Shown here piece after piece: positions 32,795-42,749 of a DNA stretch of 64,000 nucleotides. Position numbers and translations under genes: made by a program. The first letter of the stretch is position 1. Each line of letters begins with the position of its first letter. The stretch spans positions 473,738,617 through 473,802,616 of the forward strand of contig NC_057864.1 of NCBI RefSeq assembly GCF_019393635.1, given 5' to 3'. This DNA is from Dromiciops gliroides (Eukaryota; Chordata; Mammalia; Microbiotheria; Microbiotheriidae). The notes beneath the pieces are model-generated. The model worked only from the letters and a program-made list of their open reading frames with translations. It did not search any database and was not told the DNA's origin.

Positions 32795-33075
32795 TTCTAA
32801 GGTGACTTAGTCTAACCCCCTTATTTCCTAGATGAGGTCATTGAGGTAAGGACAAGTAAAGTGACTTCTGCAGGGCCACACAAATAGGACTTCCAGGGCA
32901 GTGATCTCAGGAAGGGGCTTCAGAGGCCAGCTAGTTCAAGATCTACATTGTAAATGAAGAAACTGAGCTGGAAGAAGTTAAATGACTCAAGGTCACACAG
33001 ACAATAAGCATCAGAGACTGGATTTGAACTCAGGTCCTCTGATTCATTTTATTTCTGCAATACTATACTGCTTTT
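32795..33075 (-). repeat. two MIR-type fragments
   Basis: 'tagtctaacccccttatttcctagatgagg...gcagggccacac' followed by 'gggcttcagaggccagctagttc...gaagaaactgagctgg...aaggtcacacagac...gaactcaggtcctctg'. Confidence 0.7.
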
Positions 33076-33097
33076 CCCTAGTTATTATTATCTACAG

Positions 33098-33262
33098 GGC
33101 AGCAAGGTGATGCAGTAGATAGAGCACTGACCCTGAAGTTGGGGGGGAGTTGAGTTCAAATCTCACCTCAGACACTTACTAGCTGTGTGACCCTGGGCAA
33201 GTCACTTAGTCCCAAGTGCCTTAGACATCAGGGGCCATCTCCAGTCAGCCTAATTAAGTATA
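33098..33262 (+). repeat. tRNA-derived SINE with 'ggccatctccagtcagcc' tail, truncated
   Basis: Head 'gggcagcaaggtgatgcagtag', core 'actagctgtgtgaccctgggc', tail 'ggggccatctccagtcagcc'. It is the family at 1-195 and ends about 15 bp before the LTR element. Confidence 0.8.
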
Positions 33263-33274
33263 CTTCACAGGTTT

Positions 33275-33278
33275 GAAT
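33275..33278. other. TSD of LTR element, left
   Basis: GAAT directly before TGTAACG; repeated at 36978-36981 after the 3' LTR. Confidence 0.85.
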
Positions 33279-33535
33279 TGTAACGATTGGAATAACGCCA
33301 CCTGCTGGATACTTACTGTAGAAGAGTTCTGCCCATGAAGGGAAGGTCTTTGAGGGCAAGACCAGGAGTCAGGAAGTGACGCGGACTAGTGGGAGGAGGA
33401 AGGAAGAGACTGGCGCTGACTCTGGGGTTCTTTCCTGGGGACGCTGGCGGAGAAGGGAGCTAAAAATGTGCTCTCCCTTTAATAGATAGAAATCTAGGTC
33501 TTTCTCTCTCTCTTTACCAAATTCTTATTCTCCTT

Positions 33536-33541
33536 AATAAA
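33536..33541 (+). terminator. polyadenylation signal in 5' LTR
   Basis: AATAAA, 258 bases into the LTR; the same signal is at 36877-36882 in the 3' LTR. Confidence 0.7.
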
Positions 33542-33580
33542 TGCTTAAAAGTCTAACTCTTGCTAAAGCTTATAATTTAT

Positions 33581-33590
33581 TGGCGACCAC
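33581..33590 (+). other. PBS-like motif inside the LTR
   Basis: TGGCGACCAC equals the first ten bases complementary to the tRNA-Arg 3' end (ending ...GTGGTCGCCA). It lies 46 bases before the LTR end and is copied at 36922-36931. Confidence 0.55.
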
Positions 33591-33638
33591 TCATTAGATA
33601 TTTTAGACAGTTTAGCTAGAATTTTAGCCCTTAACAGA

Positions 33639-33657
33639 TGGCTGACCACGAAGAGGA
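33639..33657 (+). other. primer-binding-site-like motif (tRNA-Arg)
   Basis: TGGCTGACCACGAAGAGGA, two bases after the LTR. It matches the tRNA-Arg primer complement TGGCGACCACGAAGGGAC if one extra T is allowed at position 5, with further mismatches at the end. The position is right for a PBS. Confidence 0.6.
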
Positions 33658-33772
33658 AAGCTAAACCTCAGTCTTCTTCTGATCTTCTGGTTGGGTAAGA
33701 AATTTCCCCTCCCTCTCCCTTTAACTGCTAAGTACTGGTGTACTGGCTGTGTTTTCCTTCAAATTTTTTCGA

Positions 33773-34651
33773 ATGGACCTTTTAGACTCCCTAATTATCC
33801 TATTTTTGATTTTAGTCTGTTTAACCAGACAAATGGGAGATAAGATCATGTTAATGCTTTGTTTTTGTGGATTTTCTATTTTTCTTTTTATTTTTGTTAA
33901 AAGAGCCAGCAACTTACTCACACAAGGAAATATCTCTCCCTCTCCCAACCATGCTTTTTCAGAGAAACCTGAAGAGATTCCCGCAGCTTTTCCCAGTTCT
34001 AACACTAATTGTTGCTCTAATTTTGCATGCCTGGAGGCAATGACCCACCCTCTAGAAGCTTTTAATCCCCTAGCACCTGGAGGCAAAATGGGGGAAGAGG
34101 AATCCAGGCCAGAGTTCAAAATCAAGTCTGATTCAAATTGCTCTGGTCCCTCCCCTCCTCTCCAGACCCCACCCTCTACTCCTCCTATGGCCAAGCCCAT
34201 TGCTTCCCCTGCCTGGGAAGTCCAGAGATCTGATGCGCATGCTCAACTTTGTCTAACTACATTTGCAGCTTCAGGCTCAGCCCTTCCCCAGCCTGGCTGT
34301 GCTTCTGAGACAACCTTAGAAAACCCTTTAAATTCCAGATATGCTCGTTTTGTTCATAATTTTGCTAACCTGCTTTTGTCTTTAATTAGTAATCTTATAA
34401 AGCATTTGTATGGTGAAAAGACTGACAGACAATATAGAGGGGTTAAAGAAGAAAAACTTAAGCTGAATGAGAATGACAATCATCACCATAGTTCAAGACT
34501 CCGCTTCTTTTGCCATGGAAGTATATATATTTTACAGAAATGTAGAAGTAAACAGCAAGTTATTGATATGAGTATTGGGGATTTTAGATATCGGAATCAA
34601 AAGTGTTCTGAATTCACTCAGAGTAATAGTATCAGTTCAGAGGTTACATAG
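33773..34651 (+). CDS. 292-codon open frame of unknown function in LTR element
   Basis: It starts at the ATG at 33773 (an earlier in-frame GTG at 33749 gives 300 codons) and ends at 34651. Residues about 4-17 and 25-42 are hydrophobic and could be membrane segments. A Pro/Ser-rich middle ('PSPPLQTPPSTPPMAKP') and a basic, His/Asn-containing C-terminal half follow. I recognise no gag, protease or envelope motif: no CCHC knuckle, no DTG. The frame starts about 115 bases after the PBS, where a gag leader would be expected, but the domain pattern does not support gag. A 159-codon antisense frame at 33721-34200 shows that length alone is weak evidence here. Confidence 0.3.
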   Translation: MDLLDSLIILFLILVCLTRQMGDKIMLMLCFCGFSIFLFIFVKRASNLLTQGNISPSPNHAFSEKPEEIPAAFPSSNTNCCSNFACLEAMTHPLEAFNPLAPGGKMGEEESRPEFKIKSDSNCSGPSPPLQTPPSTPPMAKPIASPAWEVQRSDAHAQLCLTTFAASGSALPQPGCASETTLENPLNSRYARFVHNFANLLLSLISNLIKHLYGEKTDRQYRGVKEEKLKLNENDNHHHSSRLRFFCHGSIYILQKCRSKQQVIDMSIGDFRYRNQKCSEFTQSNSISSEVT

Positions 34652-36600
34652 GATTTCTGTGCTATTATATATACATTTTGAAATTAATGGTATGGGTTTA
34701 TTTTCATAGAGATTTTCATGCTTTTGAGATTGTGTCTTATACTTAGTTTCTAAAACAAGGAGAATATTTGTAAAAGCTTTTTATAGTCATGTGATCAAGT
34801 TTATATTTTATAATACTCTTATTGATATTAAGTTCATATTCATTTAGATTTCCTTAGTTTGAATTTCACTGTATTTTATTGTTCCATGTGTATTTTCTTC
34901 TATTCATTTGTCTATCTAATTTTGAAACATTGCAAGATGGTTTTGATTTCATAATACAATGTTAATTCTAGGAGTATTGTGCTCCCATATTCTGAGTTAT
35001 TTGTTTTTGCTATTTTTTCTCAACTGATTATTTGATCAAACTCTTTAAAGCATTTCCCTGGCAAATTGTTTGCCATGGCAAGTGTAAATTGATTCTAGAA
35101 GTATTATTTTTGATAAGCATATTCCAAAAAAAAAAAAAAAAGAGAGGAACATTTGTAAAAGTTGTCTTTGAGATTGTGTTGTGCTTTAACTTGTATTCAA
35201 ATATGTTCTGATTTTTCACAAAAGTAATTGTATACTAAGTAAAAAAAAGGGGTATTATTTGAAATTGTTGCATAATTATATATTGTGTTCTGAGTCAAGA
35301 TGTATTCGCATTTTTTGAAATCATTTATTATCCTCAATTTTTAAATCCATATGAGACTTGGATTATGGGAACTTATCATTTAAGACATTAATTGCCTTTA
35401 TTCTGAGTTATCAGATGCCAGTTGGCCAAGATGCCATCCAATCACAGGAGGAATACATGCAAGAGCAGACACTGAACTGTCACATGAGGGGAAACATGCA
35501 TGAAGTCAAGGTATGGCCGAGGGAACGGCTTTTGACAAATGTTGAGGTTGGATTCTCTTGGTTTAATATTTTATTTTATTTTTCCCCACAATATTGTACA
35601 GATGGCTGGAAGTATTGATCCCACCCATCTCACTTCTACACCTGGCTTCTATGCTCCCTCCTATATGCCTGATGCCATGGACATCTCAATCCCATGCATC
35701 TGATTAAGTCTGACTCAGTTTCTTCCAATATGTTCGGTGGCATGGACATATATTCCATCCACCTATTTTAAGCCTGGCATACTGTATGGGCAGTACATAT
35801 TGCTCAAGTGTGGGAATGCTCATATCCCATCATTTCTCTGTTCTTTTATGGTAACCCCCATAATTATCTCAGGTGTCATGATAAATAACAGTGTTGAATT
35901 TGGCCTTGACATCTGTTACCAATTATATTAGATTTTCTAATTTCTCATAATGGCATGAGGATAATTAGGCAGATGATGCAAAAAGTGATGAAACAAAGAT
36001 AAAAATTATTTTTAAAAATTAATATCGCAGCAATTGTCTTCTCAATTACTCTCCATAAGGGGGGACTATAATAATAATGTAATTTTAAAGAATGGTTCAA
36101 TTTTTGTTTTATTGTATGTTTCACGTGTTAACAACTAAGATTCTTTATTCCCTTAGACATGTTTTTGAGAACTTTCATTGTTTGATTTGATTATTGACAA
36201 AGCTATTTTAAAGTTGTATTAAGCTCAATTTTGTAGGAAATTTCCTGGCTGATTACCAGTATCCACACATCAACCCCTGAAAAGACTTCCATTCCACGAC
36301 TACACCTAGAGGACATCTGAGAAAAGACTTTCAGAGACTTTAAATGAACAGTTTTGATTTGTTGTTTTTGTTTTTTTTTTCTCTTTCTGTTATAATATAC
36401 ACCATCTGTAACATGTATTCTCTGCAGAGGCCCTCCCTTTGCAAGACTAATGTCAAAGCGTCGGTTCATGAGGACAAAAAATTGCCCCTCTAGACAAAAC
36501 TTTCCTCTCTTCCTTTTCTATATTGTTGTTCACATATTATTAGTTAGCAATAGTTATTATATTGTTTTTACTGTTCCGTCAAGGAAACATTTTGTTTCTT
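34652..36600. other. AT-rich interior of LTR element
   Basis: No frame longer than 88 codons and no recognisable retroviral motif. Short frames at 35028, 35358, 35737 and 36203 have no domain I know. A 16-base A run lies near 35127. Confidence 0.7.
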
Positions 36601-36617
36601 GAGGAACAACAGGGGGT
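36601..36617 (+). other. polypurine-tract candidate
   Basis: 'gaggaacaacagggggt' just upstream of the 3' LTR. It is shorter and less pure than usual, and three bases separate it from the LTR start. Confidence 0.45.
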
Positions 36618-36619
36618 AC

Positions 36620-36977
36620 TATAACGATTGGAATAACGCCACCTGCTGAATACTTACTGTAGAAGAGTTCTGCCCATGAAGGGAAGGTCTTTGAGGGCAA
36701 GACCAGGAGTCAGGAAGTGACGCGGACTAGTGGGAGGAGGAAGGAAGAGACTGGCGCTGACTCTGGGGCTCTTTCCTGGGGACGCTGGCGGAGAAGGGAG
36801 CTAAAAATGTGCTCTCCCTTTAATAGATAGAAATCTAGGCCTTTCTCTCTCTCTTTACCAAATTCTTATTCTCCTTAATAAATGCTTAAAAGTCTAACTC
36901 TTGCTAAAGCTTATAATTTATTGGCGACCACTCATTAGATATTTTAGACAGTTTAGCTAGAATTTTAGCCCTTAACA
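36620..36977 (+). repeat. 3' LTR
   Basis: 358 bp, same length as the 5' LTR, four differences and no indels. It ends ttaaca and is followed by GAAT. Confidence 0.95.
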
Positions 36978-37402
36978 GAATCATTTTCAATGTTCATGAA
37001 AAGAGAACTGGGCTGGAGGAGGGGCTTAGGGTTAGTATAGTAGATCCATAAATAATACTATAGAAAGATGAAGTCATGGTGGGCACCCATTTATGCCTGC
37101 TCATTCCATGTAACTTATAACAAAAAAGGGAGTGGTGGGATACTTGCTATCCACTGTCCAGGAATGCAAAGCCTACAGTGGTCCCTGCTAAGGGCACAAG
37201 GTGATTGGAGAGGTGTTGTGGGTACCCTGGGGTTGGGGAAATGTTTCCTAGATAGCTAATGGTGTGGAGATATGAAAAAGTAGAGTAATGACTCTTGGGT
37301 GATAATGAGTAAAGAGGGATACTATTGTGTTAGAGACAAGTCTCTAGGTTGGCTATTGTGAAGAAGATGAAATGGAGCTCATCTTTTCTCCTTCCTATTT
37401 TT

Positions 37403-37547
37403 TTTTTTTTTAGTGAGGCCATTGGGGTTAAGTGACTTGCCCAGGGTCACACAGCTAGTAAGTGTTAAGTGTCTGAGGCTGGATTTGAACTCAGGTCCTC
37501 CTGACTCCAGGGCCGGTGCTCTATCCACTGTGCCACCTAGCTGCCCC
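37403..37547 (-). repeat. young tRNA-derived SINE (WSINE1/SINE-1-like)
   Basis: Reverse copy; perfect 16-bp TSD tctccttcctattttt (37387-37402 and 37548-37563), partly shared with the oligo-T. Confidence 0.95.
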
Positions 37548-37754
37548 TCTCCTTCCTATTTTTGCTTGCAGTAATATACCATGGCTGAAGAGACAAGACC
37601 CCCACTCTGGAAAGTACCTGCCTTGGGTACTGAAAATCTGTGTGACTTGTTCAGTGTCCCACAGTCAATATGCATCAGAGGCAAGATTTATGCCCAGGTC
37701 TTCCTGACTCAGACCGGATCCCTATACACTGAACCTTGCTATCTCATGATGCTA

Positions 37755-38000
37755 TTTGTTCTTCAGTCATTTTTCAGTCATGTCCAAATTGGAGTTTTCT
37801 TGGCAAAGATACTGGAATGGTTTTCTATTTCCTTCTCCAGCTCATTTTACAGATGAAAAAACTAAGACAAACAGGGTTAAGTGACTTGGTCAAAGTCACA
37901 CAGCTAGTACGTATCTGAGGCTACATTTAAACTCAGGAAGATGAGTCTTCCTGACCCCAGGCCCAGTACTCTGTGCTCTATGGTGCCACTTAGCTGCCCC
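37755..38000 (-). repeat. MAR1-like SINE
   Basis: 'gttcttcagtcatttttcagtcatgtcc', 'cttggcaaagatactggaatgg', 'ctagtacgtatctgaggc', 'tgccacttagctgcccc'. Confidence 0.85.
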
Positions 38001-38124
38001 TATATTTTTGTTTGTACCTTGAGCATGTGAGCCTCTCTGAGCTGTTTTTTCCTCTGTAAAATGAATGGGTCATAGGATCACAGATGGAGAAGTGGAAGGG
38101 ACTTTTAGACAAACCCCTCAATTT

Positions 38125-38271
38125 GTGTGTGTGAGGCAATTGGGGTTAAGTGACTTGCCCAGGGTCACACAGCTAGTAAGAGGAAGTATCAAGTGTCTGA
38201 GGCTGGATTTGAACTCAGGTCCTCCTGACTCCAGGGCCAGTGCTCTATCCACTGCATCACCTAGCTGCCCC
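38125..38271 (-). repeat. young tRNA-derived SINE (WSINE1/SINE-1-like)
   Basis: 'gtgtgtgaggcaattggggttaag...ccatagctgcccc'-type copy with an 8-bp insertion after 'agctagtaag'. TSD aaacccctcaattt (38111-38124) and aaacccttcaattt (38272-38285), one mismatch. The tail is GT-rich rather than T-rich. Confidence 0.93.
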
Positions 38272-38420
38272 AAACCCTTCAATTTTAATAATGAGGTGAC
38301 TAAGGTCAGAGACATGAAGTGATCTGCCCTAGGTCACAAGCATAATAAATAGATAGATTTAGGACTGGAGCCCAGAACTATGACTCCAAGTTCTGCGTTC
38401 TTTCTTATTCTTATTCTTGT

Positions 38421-38590
38421 TCTTCCTTCCTTCCTTCCTTCCTTCCTTCCTTCCTTCCTTCCTTCCTTCCTTCCTTCCTTCCTTCCTTCCTTCCTTCCTT
38501 CCTTCCTTCCTTCCTTCCTTCCTTCCTTCCTCCTCCTCCTCCTCCTCCTCCTCTTCCTCCTCCTCCTTCATCTCCACCACCACCACCACC
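38421..38590. repeat. (CCTT)n then (TCC)n then (CAC)n
   Basis: About 27 CCTT units (38424-38530), about ten TCC-type triplets and four or five CAC triplets. It abuts the 3' end of an L1 fragment, so it may have grown from the L1 tail. Confidence 0.97.
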
Positions 38591-38591
38591 A

Positions 38592-38800
38592 TATAATTGT
38601 TATTATTATTATTTCCCAATTACTAAGCATTCATTTTCTCTTTCTCCCCACTCTCTCCCCTTGCTGCGAACAAGAAAAAAGGAAAAGAAAACAATTTGCA
38701 ATCAATATGCCAAGTCAAGAAAAGTGAATTCTTCCATAGCCATAACCAAACATGTGTCATTGTACATGTGGGTGCTATCACCTATCCTCAGAGCCCTCTG
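38592..38800 (-). mobile_element. L1 3'UTR fragment
   Basis: 'gttattattattatttcccaattac', 'aaaaggaaaagaaaacaatttgc' and 'atatgccaagtcaagaaaag' are reversed L1 3'UTR. Confidence 0.65.
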
Positions 38801-38849
38801 CAGCCTTGGAGGCCCCATTACTACTCTAATTCTATATGGTCTTGAGATT

Positions 38850-39590
38850 CTATTCTAAACAGAGTGTGAGACCAATGGGGCCCGGGGTGGCCTTTGTACA
38901 TATCAGTCATTCCCTAGAGGCAGAACTTGCCTTGTGGAGACTAAGAAGGCTGACTTTGTCTGGTGCCTTTCAGTCCCCACTTTCATCATCCTTCCTGCCA
39001 GGGATTTGTTCTTTGTCCCATTCCCCTGGGGCTCTGCTTTTGTCTGGCTGTAACTAATCTATGCTAAAGTGTTAACTATTCAGTATTTAGGGTAGAACTC
39101 TTCCTGAGGCTTTTCAATTCTAAAAGGAGACCCAGAGCTAAAGGGATCAGCTCCGAATGGTGGAACTTCAGGTACTCTGCTGTGTTTTAGGGCAGAAAAT
39201 GTAGCCAGCTGCCCCTAGCACCACTCTATGAGAGGCAGCTAGCTCATCTATATGTTTACATAAGAAGCTGATGGCTCAGGGCTGATGCCCCAGGACCTAG
39301 TTTGATTTAAGCAACTTAACCTCCATTCCCATTGACACGGCTTGTGCTTTACACCCTCCTGGGGCAAGCAGGCATCTCTGGAAACATCCAAATTCAGCTC
39401 ATTTCTGGCTCCCTTCTAGAAGGATTCAAATCAGCTCACTTGCTACTAACCAAAGCTAAGGATAAGTGTTTTAAACATTAAGCATATGTATTTCAAGAAT
39501 ACATAAGAACATGCATGAGACACTGAGATCATTAGCAAGATAATAGAACCACTCTCCTATTCCCTTCCCACAGGGGTCAGCTGCACTCCT
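38850..39590. other. low-repeat stretch
   Basis: About 740 bp with no clear repeat; the 73-codon plus frame at 38836-39057 has no recognisable domain. Possible regulatory DNA, not supported further. Confidence 0.4.
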
Positions 39591-39594
39591 CCAG

Positions 39595-40133
39595 CCATAT
39601 TTTAATTTATTATTATTACTATTATCATGGTTGATGGTGGTATTTTTTGTTTTTACCTCACCTTCTTTCCCAATACATCTTTTTCCCACCATAATCCTAG
39701 AGCTATTCTTCATAACATTGAGTTAAAAAGAGAAAGGGGGAAATAAGAACTGTTCAACAAACTAACCAACACAACTGAATGGAGCAGTTTATACAGTGCA
39801 ACATGCCCAAAGTCAAAACAGGAGGAATTTCTTTGAGACCCAGCTAGGTCATTGTTGTTGTTACTGTTTCTGTTTGCATTGCTGTAGCTATTGTCTGTAC
39901 TGTTTCCAGGTTCTTCTTACTTCGATTTGTATCAGTTCATATAATGCTTTGTTAGTTTCTCTGTAATCTTCATAGTTATCACTTCCTAAAGCTCATAAAT
40001 ATTCTATTAAGTTCATCTCCCATAATTCATTAATGGTTGGCCAATTAGTGGGTATTTACTTTGTTTCTTTCTGGTACTTTGCTACTACAAAAAATGCTGC
40101 TAACAATATTTTGATATGTACATAAGGAGCATT
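39595..40133 (-). mobile_element. L1 3' end fragment
   Basis: 'gcccaaagtcaaaacaggagg', 'ctcccataattcattaatggttggccaattag', 'ctactacaaaaaatgctgc' and 'atatgtacataaggagc' follow the reversed L1 order. Confidence 0.7.
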
Positions 40134-40290
40134 TCTTTTTTTCTTTTCTTTTCTCTTCTTTTCTTTTCCTTTCTTCCTTTCCTTCTTCCTTTCTCTTTTT
40201 CTCTATCCTTTTCTTCCTTCTCCTCCTCTTTCCTTCTCCTCTTTGTCCTCCACCTCTTCTTCCTCCTCTTCCTCTTCCTCCTCCTCTCAA
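40134..40290. repeat. pyrimidine-rich tract
   Basis: C/T-only sequence; a G run ('ttggggggggggtgggg') follows near 40301-40316. The Arg/Lys/Glu-rich minus-strand frames (for example 40100-40465) are by-products. Confidence 0.93.
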
Positions 40291-40809
40291 CAATTGCTAT
40301 TTGGGGGGGGGTGGGGCTCCTATGCATTCTTGCATCAACAAACTCAGTGTTAATAGGGAAAGGTTCAACAGCAGTAGAGTGAGAGGACTTTGGTGAAGAA
40401 CACATCTGAGCCCCATCTTGTAGATTTCTTCTCCTGCAGTCCTGGGCTCCATGCATTGATTCCACATCATAGGCATGAATCTCTCAGCTCTCATTCTGAC
40501 TGTGACAGTGGCTGCTGCTATAGATAATGACAATTTTATCTGTCAGCATGACCTTGGACACCACTCTCATGCCCCCAAACCTGCTTCCTTCCTGTTTCCA
40601 GCAATCTTAGCTCTTCTAATCAGCATGTGCATTTTGGGACCAGGCAACTATAGGGAAATAGGTCTTGTTCTTCTTTTGCCTTATGTCCATAATATTATGA
40701 GAAAGTGATTCTTTTCCTATTCATGTCCTTCTCTGTTGAACTATACCTGTGTAGCTGGCTCTAGACCAAAAAAAAAAAAGAAGCTGGGCTATTAGAATAT
40801 AGTTACACA

Positions 40810-41270
40810 AGTAGCTAAAGTGCGGTATGATGAAAAGAACATGAAATTTGACTCCAGAAAACCTGACTTACACCCTAGCTCTGCTACTTGATAATTGTAT
40901 GACCTTTGTTATTGTTGTCATTTAGTTGTTTTCAGTTGTGTCTGACTCTTTTTGATCCCATTTTGGGTTTTGACATTTCCCTCTCGAGCTCATTTTACAG
41001 ATGAACAAATGGAGAAAAACAGAGTTAAGTGACTTGTCGGGGTCACAAACTAATAAGTATCTGGTGCCAGATTTGAACTCATCTTCCTGATTTCAGGCCT
41101 GTTGTTCTATCCACTGCACTACCTAGTTACCCAATGTGTGACTTTAGCTTCATTAATTAACCTCTCGGGGCCTTAATTCTCTTCTCTTTAAAATAAGGGA
41201 ATTGAACTGGATGGGATTACAGCATGATTTCTAATGTCTCTTCTACTGTTCTCTACATGATCAGGAAGTA
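40810..41270 (+). repeat. MIR-type SINE split by another SINE
   Basis: The MIR runs from 'gcggtatgatgaaaagaac' to 'aattgtatgacctttg' (40907) and resumes at 'gtgtgactttagcttc' (41137), with 'ggggccttaattctcttctc' and 'ggaattgaactggatggg'. Confidence 0.7.
40908..41132 (-). repeat. MAR1-like SINE
   Basis: 'gttgttttcagttgtgtctgac', 'gagctcattttacagatgaac', 'ctatccactgcactacctagttaccc'. Inserted in the MIR; 'tgtatgacctt' and 'tgtgtgacttt' may be its imperfect TSD. Confidence 0.8.
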
Positions 41271-41279
41271 CACAAAGAG

Positions 41280-41950
41280 TTCCATCATGGGATTAGAGAT
41301 ATCTCTATCAAGGGCTAAGGTCACAGTGGGGTGAAGGAGAGCAGCTACACTGCAGCACACCTCTGCTCTGGTAGTTTCAGTGTGAGTTTGCCACTGCCTT
41401 AAGAGAACAAGGACACTATAGCTAGACTGTCCAGAAAATCATCAGGGCAGAGTTATGGTCAAACAGTTTAGATTGAATTGGGCAGTCAATACAACCCACT
41501 GGTTTGATTGATTCTTCCCTCCTCCCTCCAAATCAACTGACTTGTTTCTCTTAATGAGAAGTTTACTAAAGAGACTGCAACAAGAGGTGTTTTGGGAAAC
41601 ATGCGGAATTGCATGTGATGATGCATGTGGAATGCTTTGTGAACCCTTACAGCACTATTTGCATGAACTGTTGTTAGAAGCATATAAAGCGCCATACCTG
41701 AACTAACCTTTAACTCGATGCCATTCAAAGGCCACTAGAAGAACCAAGAGCTCTGATACGGATTATATTGGTGAATCCCTTTTGAGTAGAAGTATTTTTA
41801 TTCGTGGCCTCCTCTTGGTGAGGGGCTTAAGCAGCATACAATAAGCAGAGCTTTCCTTCTCATTGGGGCTACACCGTGGAACTATTTGGTTCAAATCTGA
41901 AAGTGATGCTGATGATGCTGAAGATAAGGATGACATAACTATAATAACAC
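41280..41950. other. low-repeat block
   Basis: Non-repetitive, with 'gcactatttgcatgaac' (octamer-like ATTTGCAT) near 41655 and 'ggaattgcatgtgatgatgcatgtgg' near 41605. Candidate regulatory DNA. Minus frames at 41486-41963 have no domain. Confidence 0.35.
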
Positions 41951-41955
41951 AAATT

Positions 41956-42290
41956 TTAATCAATTTAATAAGCAGTGATTAAGTGTCTATTGCATGCCAG
42001 CCATTGTGCCAGATGCTGGGAATAGGAAGACAAAAATAAATGAAATGTTTCCTTCCTTTGGCATGCTTCCCTTCTACTAGGAGGAAAAATCATGTACATG
42101 TATGTGAATGACTAAATATGAAATACATGTGAAGTATGTGCAAGTTAATCTTTAGGGCTTATACTAATGACCTGAGGAGGCCATCAAGAAGGGTGTCAAA
42201 TAGGAGGTAACCCTTAAAGGGAGCTTGGATTTCTAAGTGGCAGAGAAGAGAAGAAAGAATATTTCAGGCATGAAGGGCTGTTTCTACAAA
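41956..42290 (+). repeat. old dispersed repeat
   Basis: 'ttaataagcagtgattaagtgtctattgcatgccagcc...gctgggaataggaagac...cttctactaggagg'. Confidence 0.6.
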
Positions 42291-42301
42291 GGTGAGGAGG
42301 T

Positions 42302-42447
42302 CGGGGCAGCTAGGTGGTGCAGTAGAAAGAGCACCAGCCCTGGATTCAGGAGTACCTGAGTTCAAATCTGGCCTCAGACACTTAACACTAGCTGTGTGAC
42401 CCTGGGCAAGTCACTTAACCCCAATTGCCTCACAAAAACAAAGCAGA
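42302..42447 (+). repeat. young tRNA-derived SINE (WSINE1/SINE-1-like)
   Basis: 'cggggcagctaggtggtgcagtag...aaccccaattgcctcac' with an A-rich tail. Perfect 16-bp TSD acaaaggtgaggaggt (42286-42301 and 42448-42463). Confidence 0.96.
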
Positions 42448-42604
42448 ACAAAGGTGAGGAGGTAGGAGATGAAATGCTACTGAGGGGAAACAATCAAAAG
42501 TTTGCAAAGGATTATCAATGTAGATGGCATCGTTATAATTTTGTAAAAGGTATAAAACTAGATGGATAGTTACCACATTGGATGAAAGAGTCAGAGTCCC
42601 AAAT

Positions 42605-42728
42605 AGTGGTGGTGGTGATGGTTGTGTCATGTGTTCTACTCTTCACGACTCCTTTCAGGGTATTCTTGGCAAAGATACTGGAGTGGTTTGTCATTTTCTA
42701 CTCCACCTCATTTTACAGATGCGGAAAT
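42605..42728 (-). repeat. MAR1-like SINE, truncated
   Basis: 'ggtattcttggcaaagatactggagtgg' to 'cattttacagatgcgg'. It stops where the LTR-like block begins. Confidence 0.75.
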
Positions 42729-42749
42729 ATCATCATTTTATAGTGTTAT

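Larger units (their letters stand above)
33279..33636 (+). repeat. 5' LTR
   Basis: 358 bp, tgtaacgattgg to gcccttaaca. It differs from the 3' LTR at four positions (G/A at base 2; 'ctgctgga' versus 'ctgctgaa'; 'ggggtt' versus 'ggggct'; 'aggtct' versus 'aggcct'). It contains an ETS/CRE-like block 'caggaagtgacgcgg' and AATAAA at 33536-33541. No strong TATA box is seen. Confidence 0.95.
33279..36977 (+). mobile_element. young non-autonomous LTR retrotransposon (class I ERV-like)
   Basis: Two 358-bp LTRs in the same direction flank 2983 bp. The element is bounded by a 4-bp TSD, GAAT (33275-33278 and 36978-36981), a length usual for class I ERVs. The 5' LTR starts TG and both LTRs end CA; the 3' LTR starts TA. 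A primer-binding-site-like motif follows the 5' LTR and a short purine-rich run precedes the 3' LTR. I recognise no protease, reverse transcriptase, integrase or envelope frame, and the right two thirds of the interior is AT-rich with no long frame, so it would need enzymes from another element. Plus strand is assigned from the PBS, polyadenylation-signal and purine-tract positions. Whether the interior is a remnant of a retrovirus or unrelated sequence is not decidable here. Confidence 0.92.

Noticed and set aside
33673-33733. A retroviral splice or packaging region after the PBS
   Set aside because: No diagnostic motif could be identified without relatives to align.
33721-34200. 159-codon minus-strand frame inside the LTR element
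   Set aside because: Antisense to the longer frame; opposite to the direction set by the PBS and polyadenylation signals; no domain.
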